A stretch of DNA of 64,000 nt from Tachypleus tridentatus (lineage: Eukaryota > Arthropoda > Merostomata > Xiphosura > Limulidae): positions 248,001 through 312,000 of the forward strand of contig NC_134831.1 in NCBI RefSeq assembly GCF_004210375.1, read 5' to 3'. Numbering within the stretch: position 1 is the stretch's first letter; the number at the start of each line of letters is the position of its first letter. Position numbers and translations under genes: made by a program. Below the pieces are notes generated by a model. That model worked only from the letters and a program-made list of their open reading frames with translations, was not told the DNA's origin and did not search any database. Below are positions 47,997-58,581 of this stretch, piece after piece.

Positions 47997-50900
47997 AGAG
48001 GTGTTTGTTTTGTGTCATGTACTGCAAAAATATTCCATTTTCACTCCTTGAAATGTTGTTTTGTAAATATTTTTTAACTTTGTAAAAACAAAGTTTGACT
48101 TTTGCAGTTACTACTGTAACTTCCTTGAGAGAAAAATATTAAAGATAATTATTTATTATTCTGATTTTTTTTTATCATAGTGAACTAAAATTTAAAAGTA
48201 GTTATCTTCTTTCAAGACATCAGTGATCTCTGACTCATGAAAGATATGCCTGTGAACAGAATAAAAATACTTTTTAATCTTTTTTTTTCATATTCTGGGG
48301 ACTCTCCTGTAAAAATTGACATATCCAAAGTTTTATTTTTCTAAGTTTTGTGAAATGCTCAGTTACTTTAACATATATCAAACTCGTGAAAATAATACTC
48401 CTACGAATACATACGTGTATCTGTAAGTAAAGGTTTGAAATCTGAATGTATAATCAAGTATACATTGAAATTTTTTAAAGTTTTTGTAGTTACTACATTT
48501 TTATGTTTTATGTATTTATGTGAAATCAAGTTAAGGTATTAATTTTCATAGAAAATTCCATTTTAGACAGCTCAGTTGATGATATGGGTAACACTTATGC
48601 CTGGCTTAGTTTTTCTACTCTTAAACAGTCTAACAAGTATTAAAGAATCATGCCTCTTATTGTTGTTTTTTTTTAAATGTATCTATCTTTTCTTAAGTTT
48701 TTCATCACTGAAGTACAAATCCTGTAAGTTCTTTAACTGATTCAGAGTAATTTTTCAAACTGTTGGGAGAAAAATTTTAAACCGTAAATTTTTACTGTTG
48801 TCTGTTTTCTTGTTATTCTCTTTTTGAATATTTAGTTTTGCCTCTACTTTGTAGCAGCTATAAATGAAACAAAAACTGAATAATTTTCATACTTCCAGTA
48901 CTAATTATATCAATTCCAAAGGTGGAAATTAGTTGCGTTTGTTTTTAATTGAATTATTCAACCATTACAGTATTTCTGTGTTATATTAGTTAAATGTGTA
49001 TCTTACATGTGGTTACTTTGAAATACTATTAAAATGGTAAAGCAACAAGATTTAGTGTAATTCTTAAGTACTGGTAGATCGGTAAGTAATGTGTTTTTTT
49101 TTTTATTCAAGTTTTTTTCATTAATCTGGAAAAATTTCAGATAGGTGTATTATGTGGAAGTTTAAATCAAGATTCTTGTATTCTATTTACTTTTGAAGTT
49201 AGTATTAACAACAAGGATGCCAAAAGTTGGTCTTGTGACATTCACAGTTGAGTTTCTTAAGAGATTTTTTGGTTTCTGTTGTCATGCTAATTATATAAGT
49301 GTTAAAAGTACCTGAAGGTAAAGCAACTAAGATATAAAAAATAAATTGTTCAAATAAGCTCAGGAATACAATATTAATGTAACAGGGTTTTCTGTTTAAT
49401 TACTAGATCAAAGAAATGTTCAATGTAAGGTATGTAACATATTTTAAGTGTTAAAAATTGGCCCCATTTTTGGTACTATATCATTCTGTAGGATATGCAA
49501 ATAAATGAATGTTATACTGTTTGTACACATTGAAATAGGCACTTACTCCTTGTAGGGTTGTTGTTTTCAATGTTTTTTTTTTATCTCGCTGAAGCATTTT
49601 TTGTTATTATGGTGCCAAAAATGAAATCCATTTAAAGTTATTTAGTTTAATAGCAGTTTTTATATTTTGTTTGGATTTTAGTGACATTCAGGTATTCACT
49701 TAGTTATAATACAGGTAGTATTCACTTAGTTATAATACAGGTATCTTTTCAAACTTATCACTGATCTACCAGTACTTTTGAGGAGTGAAATGCAGACTGT
49801 CTTATATTTTTGTGTAAGCTAAGATATGCATATCAGTTGTTGCTTCCATGACTGAGCTACCATTTGGCTAATAGTAATAAATATACATTTGAAGAAGTAG
49901 TAATTTTTTCAGATGCATAAATGTATCTTGCATTTACTACTTTTACCTCATCTTCCAATTTTTGTTTTAAATAATTATTTATCAAACTCCCGCCAAAATA
50001 AAAGTTCAAATGGTAAGCTGTCAAGCTAGCAAAAAATTTTTATTATGTATGAAGTTAGTAATGCTTTTTGTGAATTATAAGTAAAATTCTGATGTTTTAA
50101 GTGTTAACAATTTAGTATTTTACAGGGTTGTCTGAAATCATTTTCTTATTTTCAAAATTTAATAGTTAACTAAGGAAATGTAACCATACAGTTTTCAATA
50201 TTTTGTAGCCCATCTCAATCAGTTTTTATTGACATGTCAGTAGACTTCTATGTATGCATCATTAGTGGTTCTCAGCATATTTAAATAATATTTGATGTTA
50301 GTCTATGCTTTCTGCAACATATCCATAGTTATAACAGCACTGGAGTCGGTTATCTTGCTCTAGCTCTGCAATGTTTGTTACAGGTGTGCAATGCATGATA
50401 TTCTTAACATACCCCCATACTTATCTTCTGTACTTATGTCTAGGGTTATACTTTACTAAAATTACTAATTTGATCTCTGCAAACCAAATAGTGTGTGTGT
50501 GGTAATACTAGCCACTGGAGTGAAAATAACTGTTTGAGCTGGGCTATAACACATTGAAAACTGTATAGTCATATGTCATTAGTTATTTAATTGTTAAATC
50601 TTGGAATAGGAAAGATAATTTTGGTTATCCTGTATACCATGAAGTTTTACAATTACAGGATCTACAAATATATTACTGTAGTGTGCAGTACTAAAATGGG
50701 AATATGGCAGCTGCTTTGTAAATAGGCATTGTGATGTATTACTTAAGACCTGTAATAATGTAAAAATTAGTGTCTATCAAAAAATTGTCCTTTGTAGATA
50801 AAAAAAAAAAATAGATGCTGTGCAAATTTAGCCTTACTGTAAATATAGAGATCAGATGTGTCTAGAAATATATGCAACTTGGTTTCTTCCAAGGTTTTGA

Positions 50901-51000
50901 TTTTCTCAAAGCTAGAGTGGTGTTTTTTGGATTATATTTTTAATACAACAAATCAAGTAATTATCATGCTTCAACATGTAAATAAATAAACCATTAATTT
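47997..51000 (+). other. Probable long Axin 3' UTR
   Basis: No coding frame and no SINE for 3.4 kb after the stop, unlike the rest of the spacer DNA. Poly(A) signals occur early (ATTAAA 48,138; AATAAA 48,260) and late (AATAAA at 50,981 and 50,985). Four Pumilio-type sites TGTAAATA lie at 48,062, 50,717, 50,838 and 50,977. Which poly(A) signal is used cannot be told from sequence. Confidence 0.45.
49692..49743. repeat. 26-bp tandem duplication
   Basis: GTATTCACTTAGTTATAATA plus CAG occurs at 49,692-49,714 and again at 49,718-49,740. It lies within the probable 3' UTR. Confidence 0.9.
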
Positions 51001-51436
51001 GTTGTTTCTTAATATAAAACTCTTGGCATGTTGGATAATTGTGTTGTACAGCCTTGTGATGACAACAATGTGTACATGTCAATTGGTTGTTTTATAGAGT
51101 CTTGTAATAAGGTTTAAACATCAAAGAATGTGCACATGGTTGTTTGTAGTCTTATAATGTATTTACACATCAATACAAAGTGCTGATTTGGTTGTTTTGT
51201 AAAGTCTCATGATTTACAGTCAAGAGAAGTGCATGTGACCATGATTACAGGTGATTAAAATGTTAACTGTTGATATCACAACACAATGTTATAGAGGGAT
51301 TACTTCATACATTCTTGTAATATTGACATTCCAACATGTGTGAAAAACCATAATGAAAGGACACAAACTGTCAGAAGATTTCAGATTAGATAAACTAATT
51401 TAAACACATTCATGCATCCTGTTCAGTTGCATCAAT

Positions 51437-51632
51437 CATGCTCGCTCTTTCAGCTGTGGGGGTGTTATAATGCGGTGGTCAATCCTACTATTCGTTGATA
51501 AAAGTAGCCCAAGAGTTGGCAGCAGGTGGTAATGACGAGCTGCCTACCCTCTAGTCTTACACTGCAAAATAGGGACGGCTAGTGCAGATAGCCCTCGTCT
51601 AGCTTTGAGGAAAATTCAAAAACAAACAGTTT
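51437..51632 (+). repeat. SINE-A, 5'-truncated
   Basis: It begins at ATGCTCGCTCTTTCAGCTG, so the tRNA-like head is absent. The body GGGGGTGTTATAATGCGG, the AAAAGTAGCCCAAGAGTTGG block and the tail GAAAATTCAAAAACAAACAG are present. Truncation at the 5' end is usual for reverse-transcribed copies. Confidence 0.92.
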
Positions 51633-51799
51633 CATGGTGTCATCTGGTAGGAAAATGGGTCAACACCTACACAACCCTAGAACTTGGATGCAGGTGATCA
51701 GGAAACTGTTAAACTTGAAATGTCTTATAACAAATATTACTGTACTGCTAAAAGTGTAAACTTTTAAAATATTAATCAAACATTACTTGGAAGTAGAGA

Positions 51800-51910
51800 C
51801 ATACTTCTTTGAAATTAAACACAAAGCTACACAGTGGGCTATCTGCTCTGCCCACCACGGGTGTCAAAACCTGGTTTCTAGCACTATGATTCTGCAGATG
51901 TACACTTTCT
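51800..51910 (-). repeat. SINE-B, inverted
   Basis: The minus strand contains TAGAAACCAGGTTTTGACAC, then GTGGTGGGCAGAGCAGATAG, CCCACTGTGTAGCTTTGTG and a TTTAATTTC tail. Confidence 0.75.
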
Positions 51911-51939
51911 GAGGTAATTCTCTCCCTTTTTGTGTTATT

Positions 51940-52075
51940 CTTTATCCCCCCCCCCCAATAGCACTGTGGTAAGTCCAGAGACAATGCCACAAACAGGGTT
52001 TTGGTACCAATGGGAAGCACAGCACAGACAACTATCCCTTTGTGTAGCTTTGTGTTTAATTACAAAGAAACAAAC
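51940..52075 (+). repeat. SINE-B copy, facing the previous one
   Basis: It begins in a C run, then CCCCAATAGCACTGTGGTAA, GGGTTTTGGTACCAATGGGA, GCACAGCACAGACAAC and the tail TTTGTGTAGCTTTGTGTTTA. With the copy at 51,800 it forms a near inverted repeat separated by about 30 bp. Confidence 0.75.
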
Positions 52076-53370
52076 TTATTCTACAGATGCTTGGGGATTG
52101 ACATTCTTGAGAAAACTTGTCTCATCTTAAACTGCTCTTATTCCTCACTTGCTGTTTCACACACTAAATATCCCAGTTCAGACTGCATTAATTGAACAGG
52201 CTCTGGTGTATTACAGCTATTACTTGATATTTCTGTGGAAGCATAATACGGTTTCTTTCCTCTTCGTAGAATTACATTTTTTTGCGATATTTGTCTCCTA
52301 GTGTGGAAGTATTTTCGTGGTTAAAAAATGCAGCGTGCATGTAGGTTGTGTATCAAGTCTTGATGGAGTGAACTAGATAAGGAATTTCTGCTTCTATATG
52401 GTAGAAACTGATATTCCACCTCACCAGAATTGTCAGTTTACATTTATAATTTTTGGTTGCATAAAATTCTCTCACATGCTACACGCATGGTTGTAATAAG
52501 TAAGATGGTGTCTTAGTATTGTATGGTACATTCAAGTGAACTTAATTAATCTTTGAAGTATTAGTTATTGGATATTTGGCGAAGATATTTATGACAAAGT
52601 AATGCCAAGTGGCTTAATTATTCGTGGTGTTAAATAGAATAATAAGAATGAAGCCAAAATTGAATAAAAATTTAATTTTTCTTGTAACACTAAATACAAA
52701 TGAACTTTGTATACTTGCTTTTTTCTTGCACGGAAATTTCGTTGTTACTTGAGTATATCACGTGTTACAGAACGTCTAAATCTAATGTTCTTTGGTTTAC
52801 AAGAAACATTGCATTTATTCAGAACGACTAGCACTTCAGGTGCTGGATATTTTGAATACAACACTCTGGAAGCTGCAACTTCTAGACATCACCAAAATGA
52901 CCACTATAGAAGAACTTAGCTGCATTAAGGAACATGCAGTATTGCAGCAATATCCCACTCTGCAGAACAGGTATTATCCCCTCTAGAACACAGTCAACTA
53001 GAATGAAATGAGTGGCTTTCAGAATGAATAAGATAAATATATATGGTATATTCACTTATAACAATTATTGTATTCCTTCTGTGTACCATCCATCTCTAAT
53101 TTTTTAGTTATCTATTTTCTGTTTTATAGAGTTTTCTAATTCTGATCAAAGGCATATACCAAATGCAGCCCGAGGTGAAACATTTTGATGTCAATCTGGA
53201 CAAAGAACTTTTGTTTCATGAAATAGTTGTATTCTATTTTACCTTATGTATAGAGGTCTGTTTTACTACTTTCGTATAGAACAAAGATTATTCCAAGTTC
53301 TTATGATCCAAATTTCTGATTGGCTAGCTAAACTCGAGGTGTTTTGTGACTAGTTATAGAACTTTCAAAT
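52076..53370. other. Intergenic, no gene seen
   Basis: Overlapping frames of 64-70 residues at 52,707-52,986 have stops just upstream and no acceptor that keeps them open, so I do not call an exon. Nothing else is recognised. Confidence 0.45.
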
Positions 53371-53437
53371 AATGCCCTTCCTGTATATATATGTAAAAAC
53401 GGCTCGTTTGGGTTGAGAAAATATATTACGATGAGGA

Positions 53438-53479
53438 GCGAACAACGTTTCGACCTTCTTCGATCATCGTCAGGTTCAC
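53438..53479 (-). ncRNA. Hammerhead-like ribozyme motif (copy 2)
   Basis: The minus strand reads GTGAAC, CTGACGAT, GATC-GAAGAA-GGTC, GAAACGTT, GTTCGC over 42 nt. Stem II changes GACC to GATC compared with copy 1, turning a C-G pair into U-G and so keeping the stem. It has the same order and core as copy 1. Confidence 0.6.
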
Positions 53480-53630
53480 AAAGAAAGACGTAACTGACCG
53501 GAAGCTGACCACATGTTTGAAAGGGGTTGTGTAACTGAGTGTCGGAATGTAGAGGGTGGTGTTAGATGTTTGAATATATAATTTTATTTATTATATTTAT
53601 TTAATTTATTAATAATTATATTTTATTATA

Positions 53631-54962
53631 TTAATATAGGTATAAAGGCATTCCTTTGTATTGGTTTATTTTGGGTTTAAGTTGTATAAGTAAGGCTTTT
53701 TTAATTTTACGTTTGTTTATGTTTGTTTCTTTATTTAGTATTTGAGTGTTTTCTATGGTTATGTTGCGTTTATTTGACTCGCAGAGTTCGAAAACGTGTG
53801 AAGGTGACTTTTTGTGTTCTTTGAATCTGGTTTCCATTTTTTTCCTTGTTTCTCCAAAATAAAAGTCGTGGCAGTTATCACATTGTATTTTATAAATAAT
53901 GTTGGTGTGTTGTTTGTCACTGTAGATTTTACATAGTATAGACCTCAGTTTTGTGCCTGGTTTTTGAATAAGTTTGGTATTAACTGGAATGTCATATTTT
54001 GTTACTAGTTTTTGCCAAATGTTGGTTATTTTTCTGCTGATGTCGGGAATATATGGTATGTAGCAGTATACGGTTTCGTGAGTTTTTGATTCGTGAGATA
54101 TATTTATTTTTGTTAGTTGATTTTGCTTTCTGTTTAGGTGTGTGCATATAATGTTTTCTACGGTTTGTGGAGGAAACTTGTTGATGTTGATGAAGTATTG
54201 TTTTATTTTGTTTAATTCATCGTTAATTTTATCTGGTGAACATAGTTCTATGGTTGTGTTTATTTGGTTTCTTAGTATGTTGAGTTTTTGTTTTGTTTCA
54301 TGTGCTGAGTCCCAAGGAATGTATAGTTCAGTATGGGTTATTTTTCGGTGGATTTCTGTTTTAAATTGTATGTCGGTTCTTGTAATTTTGAGGTTAAGAA
54401 ATGATATTTGATTGCTTTCTTCCTGTTCACATGTGAAGTTAATATTGGGATGTATAGAGTTAATGTGATTGAAAAAATTAAGTAGGTGTTCTGTAGATCT
54501 GAATCTCAGTACTGTCATCTACATATCTGTACCAGTATAGTGGTGGATGTAATGCTGTGTTAATTGCTTGTGTTTAAACTTGTGTCATAAAAATATTGGC
54601 TAGAACTGGTGATACTGGGTTGCCCATGCTTAGACCATTTGTTTGTATATAGTTGTGATTGTTGAACGTGAAGTTTGTCTTCATCGTGGTGAATATTATG
54701 AGGGTTTCTAATTGCATGCTGGGAATGTCTATAGATTGGTTAGGGTCTCGGATATAGAGTTCTAAGGCTATCTTGCAGGCTTCAGTGGTTGGAACTTCTG
54801 TAAAGAGGGATATAACATCGAAACTGGCCATTAAGGCTTTATGGTTAAGTTGATTTAGATTAGACTTGAAATTAAAAGAGTCTTTGATGAATGAGCTGGC
54901 TGATGTTACATATTTAGAGAATGCCCATGCTATGTATTTACCAAGATTGTAAATAACTATTC
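53631..54962 (-). pseudogene. Penelope-like reverse transcriptase / GIY-YIG endonuclease, broken
   Basis: On the minus strand the RT palm begins near 54,960 (YNLGKYIAWAFSKYV). Motif A is ASFDVISLFTEVP near 54,830, and GLSMGNPVSPVLANIF lies near 54,620. After MTQV there is an in-frame TAA. The open sequence resumes to the catalytic YVDD near 54,520, and a frameshift follows at once. The last 295 codons (54,518 to 53,631) hold the thumb, linker and a GIY-YIG domain with IIYKIQCDNCHDFYFGETRK and ETRFKEHKK. The N-terminal part of the usual protein is missing. One nonsense change, one frameshift and the 5' truncation make this copy non-functional. Confidence 0.9.
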
Positions 54963-54979
54963 ATATGTGGACATAAGTC

Positions 54980-55391
54980 ACCTTCACACGTTTTCGAACA
55001 CTGCAAGTCAAACCCAACATAACCATAGAAAACACTCAAATACTAAATAAAGAAACAAACCTAAACAAACGCAAAATTAAAGAAACCTTACTTATACAAT
55101 TTAAATCCAAAATAAACCAATACAAAGGAACACCTTTATACCTATATTAAAAATAATAAAATAAATAATATAAAATTATATATTCAAACATCTAACACCG
55201 CCCTCTACATTCCGACACTCAGTTACACAACCCCTTTCAAACATGTGGTCAGCTTCCGGTCAGTTACGTCTTTCTTTGTGAACCTGACGATGATCGAAGA
55301 AGGTCGAAACGTTGTTCGCTCCTCATCGTAAAATATTTTCTCAACCCAAACGAGCCGTTGTTACATATATATGTGGGTTTTCTTGACATCA
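54980..55391 (+). mobile_element. Inverted second copy of the Penelope 3' end
   Basis: The plus strand here repeats, in opposite orientation, the last ~55 codons of the element's ORF (TCACCTTCACACGTTTTCGA onward, now frameshifted), its AT-rich tail and its terminal region to TCAACCCAAACGAGCCGTTG. A single 13-bp target duplication surrounds both arms, so the inverted structure was probably made in one insertion event. Confidence 0.85.
55278..55319 (+). ncRNA. Hammerhead-like ribozyme motif (copy 3)
   Basis: Plus-strand GTGAAC, CTGACGAT, GATC-GAAGAA-GGTC, GAAACGTT, GTTCGC, identical to copy 2 and lying in the opposite arm of the same element. Each strand of the element could therefore produce one motif. 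Confidence 0.6.
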
Positions 55392-55669
55392 CTGAATGCC
55401 ATTCCTGAAATACGAAAGAGAAGGCTTTTTTTTATGCTTTGAAGCATCTGGACACATGCCGTAGAAGTCCTGTCTTTCTCTTACTGATCTGCTAATCATG
55501 AAGTTCCATTGTTTGTAGACTCCTTCTAAATGCAATTATTCATTTTCTTTGATGTATTTTTACTTTATAGCGCTATAAAGTACGTTGTTTTTTAACTAGA
55601 CATTTTTCTGTTTTTAACCATTTGTTTCAAATAAATTGTTTTATTTTATTCTAACTTCAATACTGTGTG

Positions 55670-55976
55670 TCTTTTGCTTCTGGCCTGACATGGTCAGGTG
55701 GGTTAAGGCGTTCGACTCGTATTCTGAGGGTCGCGGGTTCGAATTCCCGTCGCACTAAACATGTTCGCCCTTTCAGCCGTGGGAGCGTTATAATGTGACG
55801 GTCAATCCCACTATTCGTTGGTAAAAGAATAGCCCAAGAGTTTGGCGGTGGATGATGATGGCTAGCTGCCTTCTCTCTCGTCTTACACTGCTAAATTAGA
55901 GACGGCTAGCGCAGATAGCCCTCGAATAGCTTTGCGCAAAATTCCAAAAACAAAGAAACAGACATCTTTTGCTTCT
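55670..55976 (+). repeat. SINE-A, full length with target duplication
   Basis: The best preserved full copy. The head is GGCCTGACATGGTCAGGTGG, with anticodon-loop region CTCGTATTC, B box GGGTTCGAATTCCC and body GGGAGCGTTATAATGTGACG. The tail is TTTGCGCAAAATTCC with an A-rich end. The 12-bp repeat TCTTTTGCTTCT flanks it at 55,670-55,681 and 55,965-55,976, so the element is 55,682-55,964. The tRNA ancestor may be a Thr tRNA, because most copies read CTCGTAA in the anticodon loop. Confidence 0.95.
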
Positions 55977-56612
55977 TAAATCTATACGCAACGAACTACT
56001 TCAGCTTCCACATACTAGATCCTGGAACGTCTAGTGTTTGAGGACAAATTAGATATTTGTGAGATAGGTTTAACTTTGAGATGGACACAATACTGATACC
56101 AAACTGTACTTTTATTCATTAGTAAAGTATGTCTGCAGCTTTGAATTAGAAATATGCTTATATCTGCCATCGTTTTTGGAGTTTTTGTACGTTCCCAGCA
56201 TTTTTTTTTAAGAATTCCTAAGTTGATGTAGAGAAGTCCAATTCTGACAATAGTCTTTGTTTTTATCCTCTGAAACATAGCCATAATGTTGTATTTAGCT
56301 TTAAGCTTAATGCAAAAGTTGACTATAATCTTTTGCTAACAAAAACCAGAATTAGAGTGGTAAGAAAAAGATTGCTCCACCTTCCTCTGCACAAGGTTTA
56401 TTTGGTCACGTCCATATTTTAAAATCTGAAGCTCTGTCATCACATGCTGGACATATTACCTGCTCTATACTGGTGATTTAAAGAACTGACCTTTACATGT
56501 GGTCTCCTCTGGTTCGTATTGTCATAATGGTTTGCCCAGAAGTAAGGAAAGAAAAAATAATTAACGTAATCGCGGACACTCTTGGCTTCAAGTTCTGTAA
56601 CTGCTGCGATGG
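55977..56612. other. Spacer with a possible minus-strand exon
   Basis: Mostly featureless. On the minus strand, 56,594-56,491 lies between an acceptor-like GCAGTTACAG and a donor-like AAAG|GTCAGT. It stays open for 34 codons, including YVNYFFFPYFWANHY. No family is recognised and no partner exon is visible. Confidence 0.3.
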
Positions 56613-57773
56613 TATACTCTTCAAAAAAAGAAACACAAAAGGCAAAATTTGAGACAAATTGTTAACAAGTTTATTCCGGGTAGTTCTGTATGACATGTGT
56701 GAAACTTTGCACATTCACTGCTGAACATCCAAAATCTGCAAAAGCGAAGTCCACGCTCACTAGTTGACGTTTAACATCACTCAACGTCAATAACGAGTAT
56801 GACCCCCGTGAGCATCAATAACTGCTTGGCCTCTCCTGCCCATGGAAGCGATGAGATGACGAATCACATACTGTGGAATGGCTGTCCAATCAGCCTGCAA
56901 AGGTGCTTCAAGCTGAGGTAGAGTCTGCGGTTGAGGTTGTCGCCGTCGCAGACGTCAGTCCAACTCGCCCCAAAGATGTTCGATGGAGTTTAAATCTGGT
57001 GATCTGGAGGGCCAGGGAAGAACGTTGATGTTGTGGTGTCTCAAGAAGACAGTGGTGAGTCGGGCTGTGTGAGGACGGGCGTTGTCATGTTGAAAAACGT
57101 CGTTGACGTTCACCATGATGGGTTGCACATGGGGCCTAAGAATCTCGTCGACGGTTGCGTACGGTCTGATCGGAAATCCTACGCAGCCCTGGTATGGTTG
57201 AGGCAGTAGACGTCGCAGTGGTGGTCCTATCCCGAAGGTGACGTAACCGGATGTAGCGATCTTGTGCGGGCGTGGTCACACGAGGTCTGCCAGATCGTGG
57301 ACGGTCACGAGTTGATCCATGTTGTTGGTGACGATTCCATAGCCTTGTGATGGTGCTTGGGTGGACATTCACAGCTCTGGCAACATCTGATCGAGATTCG
57401 CCTGCTTCCAAGCGACCAATTGCGTTGTTGCGTTGTGCTTCAGTCAGTCTTGGCGTAACTGTATTGCGTGTCGGTGGCTTAACACTGAGCTATGGAAACC
57501 GAGAACCCGTCACTTTTATAGGGATTTTGCACATGTTGCACTTGCAGAACATGCAGATCTCTCAAACAAATTTATTGGACACGAATGCGTTTTGGCGAAA
57601 AATCCGTTGTTTTCATCCGTTTTCAAAGTGCACAACTTTTATTGTCATTTTGGTCTGACAATCAGTGCCTTAACACGTGTAACATCACATACTATGAGCT
57701 TGTAATGTTAGTACATATATTTCTCTTTAAAATAAAAAATATCCCTTTTGCGTTTCTTTTTTTGAAGAGTATA
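56613..57773 (-). mobile_element. Tc1/mariner-type transposon, internally deleted
   Basis: The ends at 56,615 and 57,771 are inverted repeats, TACTCTTCAAAAAAAGAAAC followed by RCAAAAGG. They are flanked by TA target duplications (56,613-56,614 and 57,772-57,773). The 1,157-bp element is shorter than the usual 1.3-1.7 kb because the middle of the transposase is missing. It could still be mobilised in trans, since the ends look intact. Confidence 0.93.
56787..57471 (-). pseudogene. Tc1-like transposase, middle deleted
   Basis: The N-terminal part from about 57,471 (RLTEAQRNNAIGRLEAGESR) carries the paired helix-turn-helix DNA-binding region (DVARAVNVHPSTITRLW, then a GRPR hook). After ISDQTVRNR the frame breaks. 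The sequence resumes in another frame at EILRPHVQPIM with FQHDNARPHTAR (second catalytic Asp) and SPDLNSIEHLWGELD (third acidic residue). The first catalytic Asp segment is gone. A TGA replaces the expected Arg codon after GELD, consistent with CpG decay, and the end GGHTRY matches the family. Confidence 0.9.
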
Positions 57774-58529
57774 TGTATGTCACTGGGTCCAATTGTTTTA
57801 TTTTTAACAACCAAGCTATACAGTGTGCAATTTGTGCTCTGGCAACTGCAACCACCGAATATCGACTTTTTATCGTTATAAGCTATTGAATGTTCCATTG
57901 AGTCGTTGGTGGGTTGAACATAGTAATTATAACTTAGATAAATTTATTTGTAGTTTAAGTACAAAAGTACACATTGAGCTATCTTCGCTCTGCTTACCAC
58001 GGGTATCGAAACCTAATTTTTAGCGTTAAAAATCATTGTCGTGCCACTAGGGGCGAGAAATTTAATGACGTATTATCATACTTCGCCAGTTAGAGAAGGC
58101 TTTCAGTTAATCTCTATAAACGGTAAAAAAAATACATTTATTGTTAGATATTTTCATTATCAAGCTCATTTTAGATTGATTCTAAATAGATATCTTGCTC
58201 AACCAAAAATCAATGTTACTTAATAGTGAACACATACTAAAATGAATTTTTTGTTTCTAAATTTGAGCAGTTATTATTAAATTAATTTTGTATTTTTGCT
58301 CACTCTTGTTGTTTTTTAGTTAACGCGCTGGACGTTTCTTTCGTATATGATCATAAAATTTCAGCGCGAAAAACATTGTTAAACAAAATTCCTTGTAGAG
58401 GGCAAAATACCTGTGACATAACGCCAGTGTTATCAAAATATTTTTGTGTGCGCAGCAGTAGGCGTGTATTTCGTTCCATATTACATTTAAATTTTATTTT
58501 TGTTGTTTAGTGACTACTATCGTTTTATT
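57774..58529. other. Spacer and probable promoter flank of the next gene
   Basis: It contains an inverted SINE-B at 57,955-58,052 (block TTTCGATACCCGTGGTAAGC on the minus strand). No clear TATA box lies in the 100 bp before 58,530. The start there has A at -3. Confidence 0.45.
57955..58052 (-). repeat. SINE-B, inverted
   Basis: The minus strand starts GCCCCTAGTGGCACGACAAT, has TTTCGATACCCGTGGTAAGC, and ends in a TGTACTTTTGTACTTAAAC tail. Confidence 0.75.
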
Positions 58530-58581
58530 ATGAATCAAGAATTGTGCGACATTTGTAATTTATTTATACCATCTGGGGAAA
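58530..58581 (+). CDS. TUT1: TUT1-like exon 1 (first half of zinc finger)
   Basis: Only 52 coding bases: MNQELCDICNLFIPSGE plus one base, then donor GGGGAAA|GTAAGT. It supplies the two zinc-binding cysteines. The exon is supported by how precisely it completes a C2H2 finger with exon 2. A second donor (CAGTAAA|GTAAGT, 58,599) is out of phase with exon 2. Confidence 0.65.

Larger units (their letters stand above)
53371..55407 (-). mobile_element. Penelope-like retroelement (decayed, inverted ends)
   Basis: About 2.0 kb bounded by a 13-bp target duplication, AATGCCCTTCCTG at 53,371-53,383 and AATGCCATTCCTG at 55,395-55,407 (one mismatch). It encodes a reverse transcriptase joined to a GIY-YIG endonuclease, the defining Penelope pair, on the minus strand. 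The long terminal regions are inverted to each other: 53,384 to about 53,810 matches about 54,980 to 55,372 in opposite orientation, including the last ~55 codons of the ORF. The right end adds GTGGGTTTTCTTGACATCA, as in the 14.2-kb element. Both arms carry the hammerhead-like motif. Confidence 0.9.

Noticed and set aside
52707-52986. Possible exon ending at CAGAACAG|GTATTA
   Set aside because: The open frame has stops just upstream, and no acceptor restores a coding start. No family is recognised.
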